Positions 15,761-26,869 of a stretch of 64,000 nucleotides of DNA are shown piece by piece. The position numbers and the translations under genes are program-made. The DNA comes from Gillisia limnaea DSM 15749 (GTDB taxonomy: Bacteria > Bacteroidota > Bacteroidia > Flavobacteriales > Flavobacteriaceae): NCBI RefSeq assembly GCF_000243235.1, contig NZ_JH594606.1, positions 1,236,023 to 1,300,022 of the forward strand. The letters run 5' to 3'. Within the stretch, counting starts at the first letter, position 1; each line of letters begins with the position of its first letter. Below the pieces are notes generated by a model. It saw nothing but the letters and a program-made list of their open reading frames with translations, did not search any database and had not been told where the DNA came from.

Positions 15761-16477
15761 TTATTTTTTAGTGCAAACAACCTGATTTCCAAATTGTAGA
15801 TCCACCATTTTGTAAGTACTTAATATATCGTCTTTATGCGCCTTCTTATAAAAGGCTTTAAAATTGTTGAACTTATTTTCTATCCGTTCTACTTTTCCAA
15901 AAAAGAGGTCAAAATCCATTTTTCTAACCTCCAATTGATAAACTCCGCCACTCAACCTGCTTATCCCGGTGACATGTTCCGTCAAAAACTCATCGGAGTT
16001 TATATATTTTATCAAGGGATACACCTCCTCAAAATCGTTCTCAGTTACTCCCTTTAAAACAGGAACCCTTGCTGAATAGTTGGGAGAAAGCGGCATTTTC
16101 TCACCAAGTCTGTCGATGTAAAAAGCTGGTTTCCCGAGAACTCTGCCAATTGGTCGCCGTTGACTTATCCTTGTTTTTAACGTCCCCTTCAGGGTTAAAT
16201 ACACCTCGGCATTCTCAATCATCGCATGATTATTCAATACAGCTTCTACCCTATTCAAATCTAAAGTTTCTTTACCTACTTTTTCAAAGGCTAGTTTATT
16301 TTGTATTAACAATTTATTAACCGCTTCTTCAGTAAGATACAAGTTCTCAGTTTGGGTAAACTCAACCTCCAAATGGGATAATTCCCTAACTTCATTTCGC
16401 TTTTCGGCAAACCCATATAAGAAGACAACGAGCCCTAAAACTAGTATTGCCTTTATGTAGTTATAGTTAATTTTCAT
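15761..16477 (-). CDS. ftsQ: Cell division protein FtsQ
   Basis: Predicted 238-residue bitopic membrane protein with one N-terminal helix (about residues 8-24) and a periplasmic part. The POTRA-like domain runs from about 33 to 105, with the FtsQ-type pattern NRVEAVLNNHAMIENAEVYLTL. The beta domain follows. It joins early and late divisome proteins. Its start overlaps the murC end by 11 bases. Confidence 0.88.
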   Translation of the reverse strand: MKINYNYIKAILVLGLVVFLYGFAEKRNEVRELSHLEVEFTQTENLYLTEEAVNKLLIQNKLAFEKVGKETLDLNRVEAVLNNHAMIENAEVYLTLKGTLKTRISQRRPIGRVLGKPAFYIDRLGEKMPLSPNYSARVPVLKGVTENDFEEVYPLIKYINSDEFLTEHVTGISRLSGGVYQLEVRKMDFDLFFGKVERIENKFNNFKAFYKKAHKDDILSTYKMVDLQFGNQVVCTKK

Positions 16478-17822
16478 CGCTCAGCATTTTTTCCACTTCC
16501 ATCACCATTTCTCCAATATCCCCTGCACCCATCATCACAACGATATCACAATCGGCATTTTTCACTTCTTCGGAAAGTTGATCCCTGTAAACCAGCTTCT
16601 TATCCTGATTGTTTATTTTATTCAGCAACCATTCTGAAGTGATTCCTTCAATAGGAGTTTCCCTTGCAGGATAGATATCCAGCAATCTAACTTTATTGAA
16701 TTTACTCAGACTTTCAGCAAAATCATCGGCAAAATCCCGTGTCCGGCTAAATAGATGTGGCTGAAAAATCGCCAAAACTTTTTTCCCGGGATGCATTTCC
16801 CTAACGGCCTGATGTACTGCAGAAATTTCAGTGGGATGGTGTGCATAATCGTCGATTAAAACCAGCGTATCTGTTTTGATCCTGTAGGCAAATCGGCGTT
16901 TCACCCCCTGGAAACTATATAAAGCCCCTGCGAGTTCACTGGTTGGGGAACCATATTGAATAGCCATCGCAAGGGCTGTTATAGCATTCTGCAAATTATG
17001 TTTGCCGGGTAGATTACATTTTAAATCTCTTAGTATTGCATTGGGAGTTTTTAAATCGAAATGATAAGCTCCGTCTTTTATTTTTATATTGATGGCGGTA
17101 TAATCTGAGCCATCGTTTATACCAAGCGTAGTTCCCTGAAGTTGTAACCCGCTTTGTACAAACAGCACTCCATTTTCCTGAACCAGTGCCGCAAAATCCT
17201 TAAAGGTTTTTATTAACTCTTCTGCATTGCCGTATATATCCAGGTGATCTGCATCCATAGATGTTATCGCGGCTATATTTGGCGATAAATTCAAAAAAGA
17301 GCGGTCAAATTCATCAGCCTCCACCACCATAACCTCATTTCCCTTCAGGATGAGATTGCTTTGAATATCTTCACTTATACCTCCCAAAAAGGCGGTTACC
17401 TTAGCACCGGTTTCCTTCAGCAAATGACCTAAAATGGCAGTGGTAGTGGTTTTGCCGTGGGTTCCGGCTACCGCAAGGGTAAAAATCCCTCTGGTAATTA
17501 TCCCAAGTACAACTGCACGTTTCTGTATCTCAAATCCATGTTCCAGAAAATATTGATGCTGTCTGTGATCTTTAGGAATGGCCGGAGTATAAACGATGAG
17601 CGTATTTTCCTTAGCCATAAATTCCTTCGGAATCTGATTCAATTCATCCACATAATTCACCTGAATCCCTTCTGCTTCCAGACTTCTGGTAAGGGCAGAA
17701 GGAGCTTTATCGAAGCCGGCCACACTCTTATCATTGGCATTGAAATATCGCGCCAGGGCACTCATTCCTATTCCGCCGATGCCGATAAAATAAAGGTTTT
17801 GTATGTGATTTAAATCTCGCAA
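16467..17822 (-). CDS. murC: UDP-N-acetylmuramate--L-alanine ligase
   Basis: Predicted 451-residue Mur ligase that adds L-alanine to UDP-MurNAc in the cytoplasm. It has the N-terminal Rossmann motif GIGGIGMSALA (14-24), the ATP loop GTHGKTTTT (120-128) and the late ADHHP-type segment DDYAHHPTE. The length is normal for the family. The gene overlaps ftsQ and follows murG by 8 bases. Confidence 0.98.
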   Translation of the reverse strand: MRDLNHIQNLYFIGIGGIGMSALARYFNANDKSVAGFDKAPSALTRSLEAEGIQVNYVDELNQIPKEFMAKENTLIVYTPAIPKDHRQHQYFLEHGFEIQKRAVVLGIITRGIFTLAVAGTHGKTTTTAILGHLLKETGAKVTAFLGGISEDIQSNLILKGNEVMVVEADEFDRSFLNLSPNIAAITSMDADHLDIYGNAEELIKTFKDFAALVQENGVLFVQSGLQLQGTTLGINDGSDYTAINIKIKDGAYHFDLKTPNAILRDLKCNLPGKHNLQNAITALAMAIQYGSPTSELAGALYSFQGVKRRFAYRIKTDTLVLIDDYAHHPTEISAVHQAVREMHPGKKVLAIFQPHLFSRTRDFADDFAESLSKFNKVRLLDIYPARETPIEGITSEWLLNKINNQDKKLVYRDQLSEEVKNADCDIVVMMGAGDIGEMVMEVEKMLSDEN

Positions 17823-17830
17823 AAATTTTA

Positions 17831-18979
17831 TTATTTACTGTTGTTATTTATTCCGGTGTCTCCAAAAGCCATTTTTCTATTTTCTCTTTGATTTATCAAT
17901 TTTTCAACTTCATCTACAATTGCCGAGGTTGCATTTGGCAGAGCCAGTTTTTTTATATTTTCTGATAACTCCTGCTGCACGTTTTTAGATTCCAACAAGG
18001 AAAGGATGGTATCTTTAAATTTTTCAACCAGCTCCTCTTCTTTTAAAACCACCGCGGCTTTTTTATTAGCAACGGCCATCGCGTTTTTTGTTTGATGATC
18101 TTCAGCAACATTGGGCGATGGAATAAAAAGCACAGGTTTACCCACTATACAAAGTTCTGAAACGCTCCCCGCTCCAGCCCTGGAAATGATAACATCTGCA
18201 GCGGCATAAGCCAAATCCATTCTGTTTAAAAAAGCATGAGTTTGAACCAGATCAGTGTCAAATTTTTTATATTCCTCATAATAAAGGGAACCGGTTTGCC
18301 ATATTAACTGCACATCCCTCTCTTTAAATAAAGGTTGAAAAGCCTCTATTAAATGGTTCACCCTTCTGGCTCCAAGACTTCCACCTAATACCAGGACTGT
18401 TTTCTTATTTTCCTTCAGCTTAAAAAAGCTTTGTGCCTCTTTCCTTTTTTCAGAAATCCCAAGAATATCCTGTCTTACCGGATTTCCTGTTTTTTTGATC
18501 TTATCAGCAGGAAAAAACTTTTCCAAATTGTCATAAGCAGTGCAAATAATAGTTGCGTGGTTCCCTAACAACCTATTTGTGACACCCGGAAGGGAATTTT
18601 GCTCCTGAATAAGTGAAGGAATATGTTTAGAACTTGCAACTTTTAGTAAAGGCCCACTCGCAAATCCACCTGTTCCTATCACAACATCTGGATTAAAATT
18701 CTTAATGATTTCATTAGATTTCCAAAGGCTGCTAACCAACTTGAATGGAAAACTCATGTTTTTTAAACTTAACTTCCGTTCTAGTCCTGTGATCCATAAT
18801 CCTTCGATCCTATAACCCGCCTGTGGCACTTTTTCCATTTCCATGCGACCTTTTGCTCCCACAAAGAGAATTTCTGCACGTGGAAACCTTCGCATTATCT
18901 CGTCGGCAATAGCGATGGCAGGATAGATATGTCCTCCTGTTCCACCTCCTGAAATTATTATTTTCAATTGCCTCTTCAT
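17831..18979 (-). CDS. murG: Lipid II synthase, N-acetylglucosaminyltransferase MurG
   Basis: Predicted 382-residue GT28 enzyme that transfers GlcNAc to lipid I at the inner membrane face. It shows the glycine-rich loop [11 protein letters not shown] at 10-20, GGFASGP near 105, the second loop [10 protein letters not shown] near 200, and [11 protein letters not shown] for UDP-GlcNAc binding. Its ATG overlaps the ftsW stop by 4 bases, which indicates translational coupling. Confidence 0.98.
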   Translation of the reverse strand: MKRQLKIIISGGGTGGHIYPAIAIADEIMRRFPRAEILFVGAKGRMEMEKVPQAGYRIEGLWITGLERKLSLKNMSFPFKLVSSLWKSNEIIKNFNPDVVIGTGGFASGPLLKVASSKHIPSLIQEQNSLPGVTNRLLGNHATIICTAYDNLEKFFPADKIKKTGNPVRQDILGISEKRKEAQSFFKLKENKKTVLVLGGSLGARRVNHLIEAFQPLFKERDVQLIWQTGSLYYEEYKKFDTDLVQTHAFLNRMDLAYAAADVIISRAGAGSVSELCIVGKPVLFIPSPNVAEDHQTKNAMAVANKKAAVVLKEEELVEKFKDTILSLLESKNVQQELSENIKKLALPNATSAIVDEVEKLINQRENRKMAFGDTGINNNSK

Positions 18980-20178
18980 ATCGCTTCACTTAAAATATCC
19001 AGTGGGTTTTCATCTTCCCTATCTTTTTCTTCTGAAAGTTTTTGCTCTTCTCTTTTTACGCTTACACTCAACACAATTCCAAGGGCAAGGCAGGTCATCC
19101 AAATAGAAGTTCCCCCGCTGCTTACCATTGGCAAGGTTTGTCCGGTAACCGGAAATAATTCTACGGCCACAGCCATATTAACCATCGCCTGAAAAACAAT
19201 GGGTAATCCTACCCCCATCACCAATAATTTCCCAAAAACACTGTTGGCCTTTGTCGCCACAATAACAATTCTAAATAGCAGCATTAAATATGCAAGCATC
19301 ACTCCAAACCCACCAATTAATCCCATTTCTTCCACAATAATGGCGAAAATAAAATCTGACGATGACTGAGGCAAAAAGTTGCGCTGAATACTTTTTCCAA
19401 TTCCTGCACCGGCTATTCCTCCCCGCGCAATGGCGATCTTGGCTTTTTCTATTTGATAATCGGCTTCCGTATCTTCATCATTTGTAAAATTTTCAATTCT
19501 GCTGGTCCAGGTATCTACCCTGTTTGGAAGCAATCCCGGGAATGCTTTTGCTGTCAATACAAAAATGCTTAGCAGCAGCAACCCGGCTCCAACAATTACC
19601 CCTATGTATTTCAAAGGATATCCTCCTAAAAACACCAATACCATCACCATTGTAAAAATGATAGCGGTTGTGGAGAAATTGGCCGGTAAGATCAAGGCCA
19701 GCACCACAAAAACCGGCATCCATAAAGGCAACAGGGTTTCGGTAAAAGTGACCGTTTTGTCTTTTATCCTTGTTAAATACCTTGCCACATAGGTCATTAA
19801 TACTACAGAGGCCAGGGTTGAAGATTGAAAAGTGACTCCTACCACCGGGATCTGTATCCAACGGCTGGCATTGGAACCTTCTATAGTGGTCCCCTGGGCA
19901 ATGGTATAAATAAGTAAAACAATTACAACCGGAAGCAGCAGTATAGACAAGCCCTTAAAGTAGTGATACGGGATTTTATGTACAGCAAACAACAGGCAGA
20001 ACCCCAACAATAAATGGAAAAAATGAACTACCAGGTAATTGAAGGTGCTTCCATCTCCATATAAATAGGCAATATTACTACTTGAACTATACACCGGCAG
20101 AAATGAAAATATTGCCAACAATGCGGTGGTAGCCCAAATAACCTTATCTCCTTTAATATTTGAAAAGATGTTGTTCAT
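18976..20178 (-). CDS. ftsW: Septal peptidoglycan polymerase FtsW (SEDS)
   Basis: Predicted 400-residue polytopic SEDS protein with about ten membrane helices. Characteristic segments include the [10 protein letters not shown] loop, the long periplasmic loop after helix 7, and the late SSGGTS motif ([10 protein letters not shown]). FtsW polymerises lipid II together with a class B PBP, here the ftsI product upstream in the cluster. The family name FtsW rather than RodA rests on location between murD and murG. Confidence 0.95.
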   Translation of the reverse strand: MNNIFSNIKGDKVIWATTALLAIFSFLPVYSSSSNIAYLYGDGSTFNYLVVHFFHLLLGFCLLFAVHKIPYHYFKGLSILLLPVVIVLLIYTIAQGTTIEGSNASRWIQIPVVGVTFQSSTLASVVLMTYVARYLTRIKDKTVTFTETLLPLWMPVFVVLALILPANFSTTAIIFTMVMVLVFLGGYPLKYIGVIVGAGLLLLSIFVLTAKAFPGLLPNRVDTWTSRIENFTNDEDTEADYQIEKAKIAIARGGIAGAGIGKSIQRNFLPQSSSDFIFAIIVEEMGLIGGFGVMLAYLMLLFRIVIVATKANSVFGKLLVMGVGLPIVFQAMVNMAVAVELFPVTGQTLPMVSSGGTSIWMTCLALGIVLSVSVKREEQKLSEEKDREDENPLDILSEAI

Positions 20179-20213
20179 TCGTATCCTTTAATCTGTTTTA
20201 TATCTAAAATTGA

Positions 20214-21557
20214 CTATAAATTTCTCACGGCATCTTTAAACTGGCGTCCGCGGTCCTCGTAATTCTCGAAAAGATCAAAACTCGCACAGGCCGGGGATAA
20301 TAAAACTACATTTCCTTTTTCCCCTAATTTGTAGGCTATTTTAATCGCCTCTTCCATGAACTGAGTTTCTACCATAATATCAACACAATTTCCAAAGGCT
20401 TCAAAAATCCTGGAATTATCTACGCCAAGACAAATAATTGCTTTCACCTTTTCATTTACCAACGGCAATAATTCAGAATAATTATTTCCTTTATCTACAC
20501 CACCTACGATCCAGATAGTTTCAGATTCCATGCTATCCAGTGCATAATACGTTGCATTGATATTGGTTGCCTTGGAATCATTTATGTAGAGTACATTATT
20601 GATTTTAAGCACTTTCTCCAACCGGTGTTCCACGGCCTGAAAACCTTCCATACTGGCACGGATAGTTTCTTTACGAATCTTTAATAAGTTTGCTACTGTA
20701 GAAGCGGCCATTGCATTTTTGGTGTTGTGTTTCCCTTCAAGTGCTATTGATGATGTTGGCATAATAAATTGGGTGTTTAGGGTATTTATTTTAATATTAT
20801 TATCTTCTAAATAAGCTCCTTTTTCCAGTTTTTTCTGAAGTGAAAAAGGCAATTTTTGAGCTCTTACTGAATGGGTGTTTAGCCATTCAGTAATTATATT
20901 ATCGTCTGCATCATAAATAAAAAAATCCTCTTCAGTCTGATTTTTTGTTATTCTAAATTTTGATGCAACATATTCATCAAGGTTGTAATTATACCGGTCC
21001 AGATGATCTGGTGTAATATTGGTTAAAACAGCGATATGTGGTTTGAAATCCACGATCCCGTCCAGCTGAAAACTGCTTAATTCCAGTACATACCAGTCAA
21101 ATTTCTCTTCGGCCACCTGTTTGGCAAAACTATCTCCTACATTTCCGGCTATTCCCGCAGAAATTCTGGCATTTTTCAGGATATGATGTATCCATTTAGT
21201 TGTGGTCGTTTTCCCGTTACTCCCGGTAATAGCAATAATCTTTGCGTCGGTATATTTTGAAGCAAATTCTATTTCCGAAACCACCGGAATTCCTTGAGAA
21301 ACAAGTTTTTTTACGATCGTTGCAGAATCCGGAATTCCGGGACTTTTCATAATGATATCTGCATCCAGGAGTTTAGATTCTGTATGTCCTCCTTCTTCCC
21401 ACTCCACCTTCAACTCTTCAAGAACCGATTTGTATTTTTCCTTTATTTTTCCAAAATCCGACACAAACACCTCAAAACCTTCTTTTTTAGCCAAAATAGC
21501 CGTTCCTGCCCCGCTTTCGCCGGCACCTAGAATTGCTATTTTTTGTTTGTGGATCAT
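20214..21557 (-). CDS. murD: UDP-N-acetylmuramoylalanine--D-glutamate ligase
   Basis: Predicted 447-residue Mur ligase that adds D-glutamate. It shows GAGESGAGTAIL at 11-22 for the UDP part, the ATP loop TGSNGKTTTT at 111-120, and YINDSKATN and SPACASFDLFENYEDRG near the end. It lies 35 bases before ftsW. Its upstream gap to mraY (207 bases) is the only long gap inside the dcw cluster. Confidence 0.98.
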   Translation of the reverse strand: MIHKQKIAILGAGESGAGTAILAKKEGFEVFVSDFGKIKEKYKSVLEELKVEWEEGGHTESKLLDADIIMKSPGIPDSATIVKKLVSQGIPVVSEIEFASKYTDAKIIAITGSNGKTTTTKWIHHILKNARISAGIAGNVGDSFAKQVAEEKFDWYVLELSSFQLDGIVDFKPHIAVLTNITPDHLDRYNYNLDEYVASKFRITKNQTEEDFFIYDADDNIITEWLNTHSVRAQKLPFSLQKKLEKGAYLEDNNIKINTLNTQFIMPTSSIALEGKHNTKNAMAASTVANLLKIRKETIRASMEGFQAVEHRLEKVLKINNVLYINDSKATNINATYYALDSMESETIWIVGGVDKGNNYSELLPLVNEKVKAIICLGVDNSRIFEAFGNCVDIMVETQFMEEAIKIAYKLGEKGNVVLLSPACASFDLFENYEDRGRQFKDAVRNL

Positions 21558-21693
21558 TTGATTTATTTTCGTGTGTTTTTGTTAATTGCCTTTTTTTATT
21601 TGAACTATTACTTATTTCTATTTTTTCCCAGTGATTGATTCCAGGATCTTGCTGCTAAATCTCCTTCCGTTTACCCAGTCCCTAAAGGGAAAA

Positions 21694-21715
21694 GAAGGAT
21701 TTATCTTCATCCTTC
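21694..21715 (-). terminator. Hairpin in the mraY-murD gap
   Basis: GAAGGAT (21694-21700) pairs with ATCCTTC (21709-21715) with an 8-base loop; on the minus strand it is followed by TTTTCCCTTT. It lies about 50 bases beyond mraY and could attenuate or mark an internal RNA end. Confidence 0.4.
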
Positions 21716-21764
21716 AAAAGGTCTTTTTTCTTTATTCTAATATCTCAAATCTAACCTCTTGTTC

Positions 21765-23009
21765 CTACCTCAGCTTCAAAGTCACCACCGTTACAATTGC
21801 AAGGAAAATTCCAACGATCCAGAATCGAACTACGATCTTGCTCTCATGATATCCCTTCTTTTGATAATGATGATGAACCGGAGCCATTAAAAATATGCGT
21901 CTTCCTTCCCCGTATTTTCGCTTTGTGATTTTAAACCACATTACCTGCATTACTACAGAAAGGTTTTCTACCAGAAAAATTCCGCAAAGAATTGGAATGA
22001 GTAATTCCTTTCTGGTAGCGATAGCCAAAACAGCGATAATCCCACCAATTGTCAAACTACCGGTATCCCCCATAAAAACCTGCGCCGGATAGGTGTTGTA
22101 CCAAAGAAAACCTACTAATGAACCTGCAAAAGCGGTAATAAAAATTGTCATTTCCCCGGAACGCGGGATATACATTATATTGAGATAATCTGAAAATATG
22201 ATGTTTCCTGAAACCCAGGCGAAAATTCCCAGGGTGAGCGCAATAATGGCAGAAGAACCCGCAGCCAAGCCATCGATTCCATCGGTAAGGTTTGCTCCGT
22301 TTGAAACGGCTGTCACAATAAAGATCACGATAGGAATAAAAATTAGCCAGGCATAATTTTTAAGAGCAGGGTCTATCCAGGTAATTAGGTTGGCATAATC
22401 AAACTCGTTATTTTTCACAAACGGAATGGTAGTGGTTGTGCTCTTTTCCTCTTTTCCTGAAGAAACCGCTTCATCCTCTAAAAGCATTTGATTGGTAAAT
22501 GCAGGAGTATTGGTTTCCTCCTTTACTGTAATACCCGGATGAAAATACATAGTTCCTCCCACAATAAGTCCTAAGCCTATTTGACCTATTACCTTGAATA
22601 CCCCTTTTAATCCTTCTTTATCTTTTTTAAAGGTTTTAATATAATCGTCAATAAATCCTATGGCTCCCATCCAAAGGGTGGTAATTATAAGCAGGATCAC
22701 ATAAATATTTTCCAGCTTTGCGAACAGCAATACCGGAATAAGGGTTGAAATAATTATAATAATACCACCCATCGTTGGTGTTCCTGCCTTTTCACTTTGC
22801 CCTTTCAATCCAAGATCCCGTACGCTTTCTCCCACCTGCTTCCTCAACAGATAATTGATGATCTTTTTTCCAAAAATAGTAGATATTGCCAGGGACAAAA
22901 TAATTGCCATTGCAGATCTGAATGAAATAAATCCAAACAAACCGGCCCCGGGGAGGTTATAATTCTTATCTAAAAAATCAAATAAATAGTATAACATATC
23001 TTCTATCAA
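21765..23009 (-). CDS. mraY: Phospho-N-acetylmuramoyl-pentapeptide transferase
   Basis: Predicted 414-residue polytopic membrane enzyme that makes lipid I from UDP-MurNAc-pentapeptide and undecaprenyl phosphate. The aspartate motifs are present (GFIDDYIK near 122 and [12 protein letters not shown] near 240), as are the late FMGDTGSL and the [12 protein letters not shown] loop. An extra soluble segment of about 50 residues (around 165-220, rich in Glu and Thr) interrupts the core, as in other Bacteroidota MraY proteins. Confidence 0.98.
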   Translation of the reverse strand: MIEDMLYYLFDFLDKNYNLPGAGLFGFISFRSAMAIILSLAISTIFGKKIINYLLRKQVGESVRDLGLKGQSEKAGTPTMGGIIIIISTLIPVLLFAKLENIYVILLIITTLWMGAIGFIDDYIKTFKKDKEGLKGVFKVIGQIGLGLIVGGTMYFHPGITVKEETNTPAFTNQMLLEDEAVSSGKEEKSTTTTIPFVKNNEFDYANLITWIDPALKNYAWLIFIPIVIFIVTAVSNGANLTDGIDGLAAGSSAIIALTLGIFAWVSGNIIFSDYLNIMYIPRSGEMTIFITAFAGSLVGFLWYNTYPAQVFMGDTGSLTIGGIIAVLAIATRKELLIPILCGIFLVENLSVVMQVMWFKITKRKYGEGRRIFLMAPVHHHYQKKGYHESKIVVRFWIVGIFLAIVTVVTLKLR

Positions 23010-23032
23010 TAATCCTTTTCAAGGGATCTTAT

Positions 23033-24496
23033 TTATTTTTCAAGCTGGCTTAAAAAACCAGTTACTATTTTTAAATCGTCAAAATCGCTTCGTACTCCAT
23101 TTATCTCCTGATAGGTTTCATGTCCCTTTCCGGCGATGAGTATAATATCATTTGGCTGCGCCAGTTGACATGCCGTTTTAATGGCTTGCCTTCTGTTAAC
23201 AACAGTCATTGTTTTTTTGAAATTTTGAGGTTCAACCCCCTTTTCTACTTCTTCCAGAATCTTCTCTGGATCTTCTGTACGTGGATTGTCACTGGTGAAA
23301 ATTACCCGGGTACTCAACTCTGAAGCGATGTGCCCCATTATAGGCCTTTTTGTCTTGTCCCTGTCTCCGCCACAACCTACAACCGTGATCAATTCCTCGT
23401 TTTTTGTACGGATAGAATTTATTGTTTCCAATACATTTTTAAGAGCATCGGGAGTATGGGCGTAATCTACAATTGCAGTGATCTTTTGTTTAGAGATCAC
23501 ATATTGAAACCTTCCGCTTACCGAATTTAATTCACTGATAAAACGAAGATTCTCCTGTGTTTCCAAACCTAAGAGTTCCCCGGTGGCATAAATGGCTAAA
23601 ATGTTATAGGCATTAAAATTCCCTATAAGTTTTGACCATAGATCGTGACCGTTCACTTTCAGCAATAACCCGCTAAATTGATTTTCCAGTATCTGCGCAG
23701 TATAATCGGCATAGGATTTTAGGGCGTAGGTGTATTTTTTAGCTTTTGTATTTTGAAGCATGACCTCTCCGTTCTTATCATCGGCATTGACCAGCGCAAA
23801 AGCAGCAGCCGGAAGCTGATCAAAAAAGGATTTTTTCACATCCCTGTATTCTGCGAAGGTTTTATGATAATCTAAATGATCATGAGAAAGATTGGTAAAG
23901 ATTCCGCCTGCAAACTCCAATGCGGTAGTTCTATCCTGAGCAATTCCATGCGAACTAACTTCCATAAAACAGTATTCAACACCCTCTTCATTCATTTTCT
24001 TTAAATAAGAATTTATGGTAAGGGAATCGGGGGTGGTATGCGTTGTTGGATAAGTGGCTTCTGCAATTTGAACGGTAACAGTTGAAAGCAATCCCACTTT
24101 ATAGCCTGCTTTGGTAAATAAATGATATAATAAAGTAGCAATGGTGGTTTTCCCATTGGTACCTGTTATACCCACAAGCTTTAAATTAGCCGAAGGATTG
24201 TCATAATAATTGGCAGCCATAAAAGCCAGTGCTTTCTGGGAATTTTCAACCTGAACATAGGTGATTCCATCCACAATATCCTTTGGCAACACTTCACAAA
24301 TGATGGCTAAAGCACCTTGATTAACCGCCTTGGTAATGTATTCATGCCCATCTGAAAGTGTTCCTCTCACGGCCACAAAAACATCATTGAACTCAACTTT
24401 TCGGGAATCAAACTGGACCGCGTTAATATGAACTGAAGTTTTTCCAACAACAGCTTCCATTGAAACCCTATACAATATGTCTTTTAGTACTTTCAA
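23033..24496 (-). CDS. murE: UDP-MurNAc-tripeptide synthetase (meso-DAP adding)
   Basis: Predicted 487-residue Mur ligase for the third stem-peptide residue. The ATP loop is TGTNGKTT at 111-118. The DNPR motif (in TSDNPRTEDP) marks meso-diaminopimelate rather than lysine as substrate, so this organism should have DAP-type peptidoglycan. Its start overlaps the end of ftsI by 4 bases. murF, which follows murE in many bacteria, is absent. Confidence 0.98.
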   Translation of the reverse strand: MKVLKDILYRVSMEAVVGKTSVHINAVQFDSRKVEFNDVFVAVRGTLSDGHEYITKAVNQGALAIICEVLPKDIVDGITYVQVENSQKALAFMAANYYDNPSANLKLVGITGTNGKTTIATLLYHLFTKAGYKVGLLSTVTVQIAEATYPTTHTTPDSLTINSYLKKMNEEGVEYCFMEVSSHGIAQDRTTALEFAGGIFTNLSHDHLDYHKTFAEYRDVKKSFFDQLPAAAFALVNADDKNGEVMLQNTKAKKYTYALKSYADYTAQILENQFSGLLLKVNGHDLWSKLIGNFNAYNILAIYATGELLGLETQENLRFISELNSVSGRFQYVISKQKITAIVDYAHTPDALKNVLETINSIRTKNEELITVVGCGGDRDKTKRPIMGHIASELSTRVIFTSDNPRTEDPEKILEEVEKGVEPQNFKKTMTVVNRRQAIKTACQLAQPNDIILIAGKGHETYQEINGVRSDFDDLKIVTGFLSQLEK

Positions 24497-26499
24497 CTTA
24501 AACTAAGTGCTACTTTTTGATTATTCCTGATTTTTTCTCCCGGAGGAACCGACTGGTTTTTCACATTCCCATCCCCTGTTATTTCTACTTGTAAGCCAAG
24601 GTTTTCCAGCAGGGAAATTGCATCCATAACCGGCATCCCCACAACATTTGGCATTCGTTGTTTTACTTCCCTGGAGGCGGCAAAATATTTCTCAAAATCT
24701 TCAGAAATATCATCATGATTTACTTCAAGGGATTCCAGTTCATCCTCTACCGGAGTATCTGTATAAATTTTTTGAGCGATTCTTTTAAAAACAGGTCCGC
24801 TAACGTCTGCACCATAATACCCGATACTGTTCTTAGGCTTATGGATAATCACTATGCTTGTATATTTTGGATCTTCAGCAGGAAAGTATCCTACAAAAGA
24901 AGAAATATAGCGCCGGTTTGAAGCCCAGTCATCCATCCAGTATTCGGTTTGTGCAGTTCCGGTTTTACCAGCCATTGAAAAATTAGGGGAATACAGACTT
25001 TTTGCGGTACCGTGTTCAACCACGTTTTTAAGCATTGCCTGCACCTTGTCTATTGTTTCCTTTGAGCAAATGGCAGGGTTGATAATTTCCAGGTCATTTC
25101 GAACTATGGTTTTATCCCATTCCTTGATCTCTTTAATAAACCTTGGTTTTACCATGACGCCGTCATTTGCGATAGCATTATAAAATGTAAGGGTTTGTAA
25201 TGGGGTGATTTGGATACTTCCATATCCATACGCCATCCAGGGAAGGGAAATCGCCGACCAGGTTTTATCACCCGGGCTTGGTATATAAGGAGTTCCTTCT
25301 CCTTTTATAGAAATTCCAAGTTTTTGGTTAAGATTCATACGGTTAAGACCGTCTATAAATTTTTGAGGCTTGTCCTTATAATTGTCGTATATAAGCTTAA
25401 CGATCCCAACGTTTGAAGAAACTTCAAAAGCCTTCGCGGCAGTAATTTTTCCATAACCACCGTGTTTTGAATCCCTAACTTTAGCCCTTCTTATGGTCAT
25501 GATCCCATTTTCCGTATCTACCACGGTACTGGTATCTATCACTTTATCTTCCAGCGCAACAACCATCGCCATCAATTTAAATGTGGAACCCGGCTCATGA
25601 GTTTCCCCTACCGCATAATTCAGCTTTTCAAAATAAGTACCCTGAGAGGTTCTTCCCAAGTTCGAAATAGCCTTGATCTCTCCGGTTTTAGTTTCCATAA
25701 CCACCACAGTTCCGTGATCTGCCTCATATTTTTCCAACTGTGCCAACAATGCGTGATGTGCTATATCCTGAATATTAACGTCTATGGTAGAAATAACATC
25801 ATAACCATCTTTAGGCTCGACTTCATTATTATCACTAATGGGTTTCCACTGGCCTTTGGCAATCTTTTGCTTTAGCCGGTGCCCGTCTGTTCCCTGTAAA
25901 AAAGGACTAAATGCCCCTTCAAGTCCCACCCGGGTGGAATAACCCTGTTCATCTTTCCTGTCGTAACCAACAGTCCTGGCAGCCATTCCTCCAAGAGGGT
26001 GCTCCCTAACTGTTCGTTGCTCTGTAATCATTCCTCCTTTATAAGTCCCCAAATTGAACATTGGAAAACTTTTTACTTTCAAATATTCTGAATAACCTAA
26101 ACCTTTTGCAATAAACAGGTACCGGTGTTTATTAACCCTTGCTGTACGCAAGGTTTGCGACCAATAGGATGGGTTTTTACCCAACATTGCGGCCAGACTT
26201 TTTGAAAGTGCTCCTATATTTTCTTCGAAATTTTTATCTGAAACAGTAACCGCATCAAAACGGATATCATATTTAGGAATAGAGGTTGCCATTAGATTCC
26301 CGTTCACATCATAAAGATTCCCCCTGTTTGCAGGAATAGTGAAATTCCTGAAGGTTCGATCTTCTGCAAGCTGTTTATATTTATCACCTTCTACAAACTG
26401 AATATTGAGCAACTGTATAGCTACCGCCACGGCAAATATGAACAGGCATCCTGCTACAAAATACAAACGGTTTAATATGTGCTTTTCGGTTGTTGCCAC
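24493..26499 (-). CDS. ftsI: Class B penicillin-binding protein, septal transpeptidase
   Basis: Predicted 668-residue transpeptidase that crosslinks septal peptidoglycan. A single N-terminal membrane helix lies at about 13-30, then a dimerisation domain. The penicillin-binding domain has STFK (in EPGSTFK, about 300), SSN (EVSSNVG) and KTG (AGKTGTAQ). A PASTA domain forms the last 60 residues (from about 605, QRMPNVVGM). Location between ftsL and murE supports the septal role. Confidence 0.96.
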   Translation of the reverse strand: MATTEKHILNRLYFVAGCLFIFAVAVAIQLLNIQFVEGDKYKQLAEDRTFRNFTIPANRGNLYDVNGNLMATSIPKYDIRFDAVTVSDKNFEENIGALSKSLAAMLGKNPSYWSQTLRTARVNKHRYLFIAKGLGYSEYLKVKSFPMFNLGTYKGGMITEQRTVREHPLGGMAARTVGYDRKDEQGYSTRVGLEGAFSPFLQGTDGHRLKQKIAKGQWKPISDNNEVEPKDGYDVISTIDVNIQDIAHHALLAQLEKYEADHGTVVVMETKTGEIKAISNLGRTSQGTYFEKLNYAVGETHEPGSTFKLMAMVVALEDKVIDTSTVVDTENGIMTIRRAKVRDSKHGGYGKITAAKAFEVSSNVGIVKLIYDNYKDKPQKFIDGLNRMNLNQKLGISIKGEGTPYIPSPGDKTWSAISLPWMAYGYGSIQITPLQTLTFYNAIANDGVMVKPRFIKEIKEWDKTIVRNDLEIINPAICSKETIDKVQAMLKNVVEHGTAKSLYSPNFSMAGKTGTAQTEYWMDDWASNRRYISSFVGYFPAEDPKYTSIVIIHKPKNSIGYYGADVSGPVFKRIAQKIYTDTPVEDELESLEVNHDDISEDFEKYFAASREVKQRMPNVVGMPVMDAISLLENLGLQVEITGDGNVKNQSVPPGEKIRNNQKVALSLS

Positions 26500-26501
26500 T
26501 G

Positions 26502-26822
26502 CTAGTCTTCGGTTATTTTTATTTTTATCTTGTACGGAGGCGTTTCTGAAGGCTTCACCCCTCTGTTCGACATTTTAGCGGTAAGGGTAGATTCCATTTT
26601 GAGTTTCATCAATTCCGATCTTTTTTCTACAAACTCACTTCGCAACTCCCGCACTTCATTATTTAATTTGGCAATAGAATGCACTTTACGCTCTGCACTG
26701 TGTGAAAAAGCGATCATTACTATGGCCAAAAAGGTGCAGAAAACTATAAACCGCCAGTTCTTAAAAGCATCATTGCTAATAAGAAAATTCGCCTTTAATA
26801 TCCCGTAGATTCCTTTTTGCAT
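26502..26822 (-). CDS. ftsL: FtsL-like cell division protein
   Basis: Predicted 106-residue bitopic protein with a membrane helix at about 27-43 and a periplasmic coiled coil after it (AERKVHSIAKLNNEVRELRSEF). Sequence identity to FtsL is always weak; the assignment rests on topology, length and place between rsmH and ftsI, which lies two bases downstream. It would form the FtsQLB-type scaffold with FtsQ. Confidence 0.8.
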   Translation of the reverse strand: MQKGIYGILKANFLISNDAFKNWRFIVFCTFLAIVMIAFSHSAERKVHSIAKLNNEVRELRSEFVEKRSELMKLKMESTLTAKMSNRGVKPSETPPYKIKIKITED

Positions 26823-26869
26823 TTCTTTTCTATTTCTTATTCAGAAAAAATCCACTTCCTGAATTGAGC

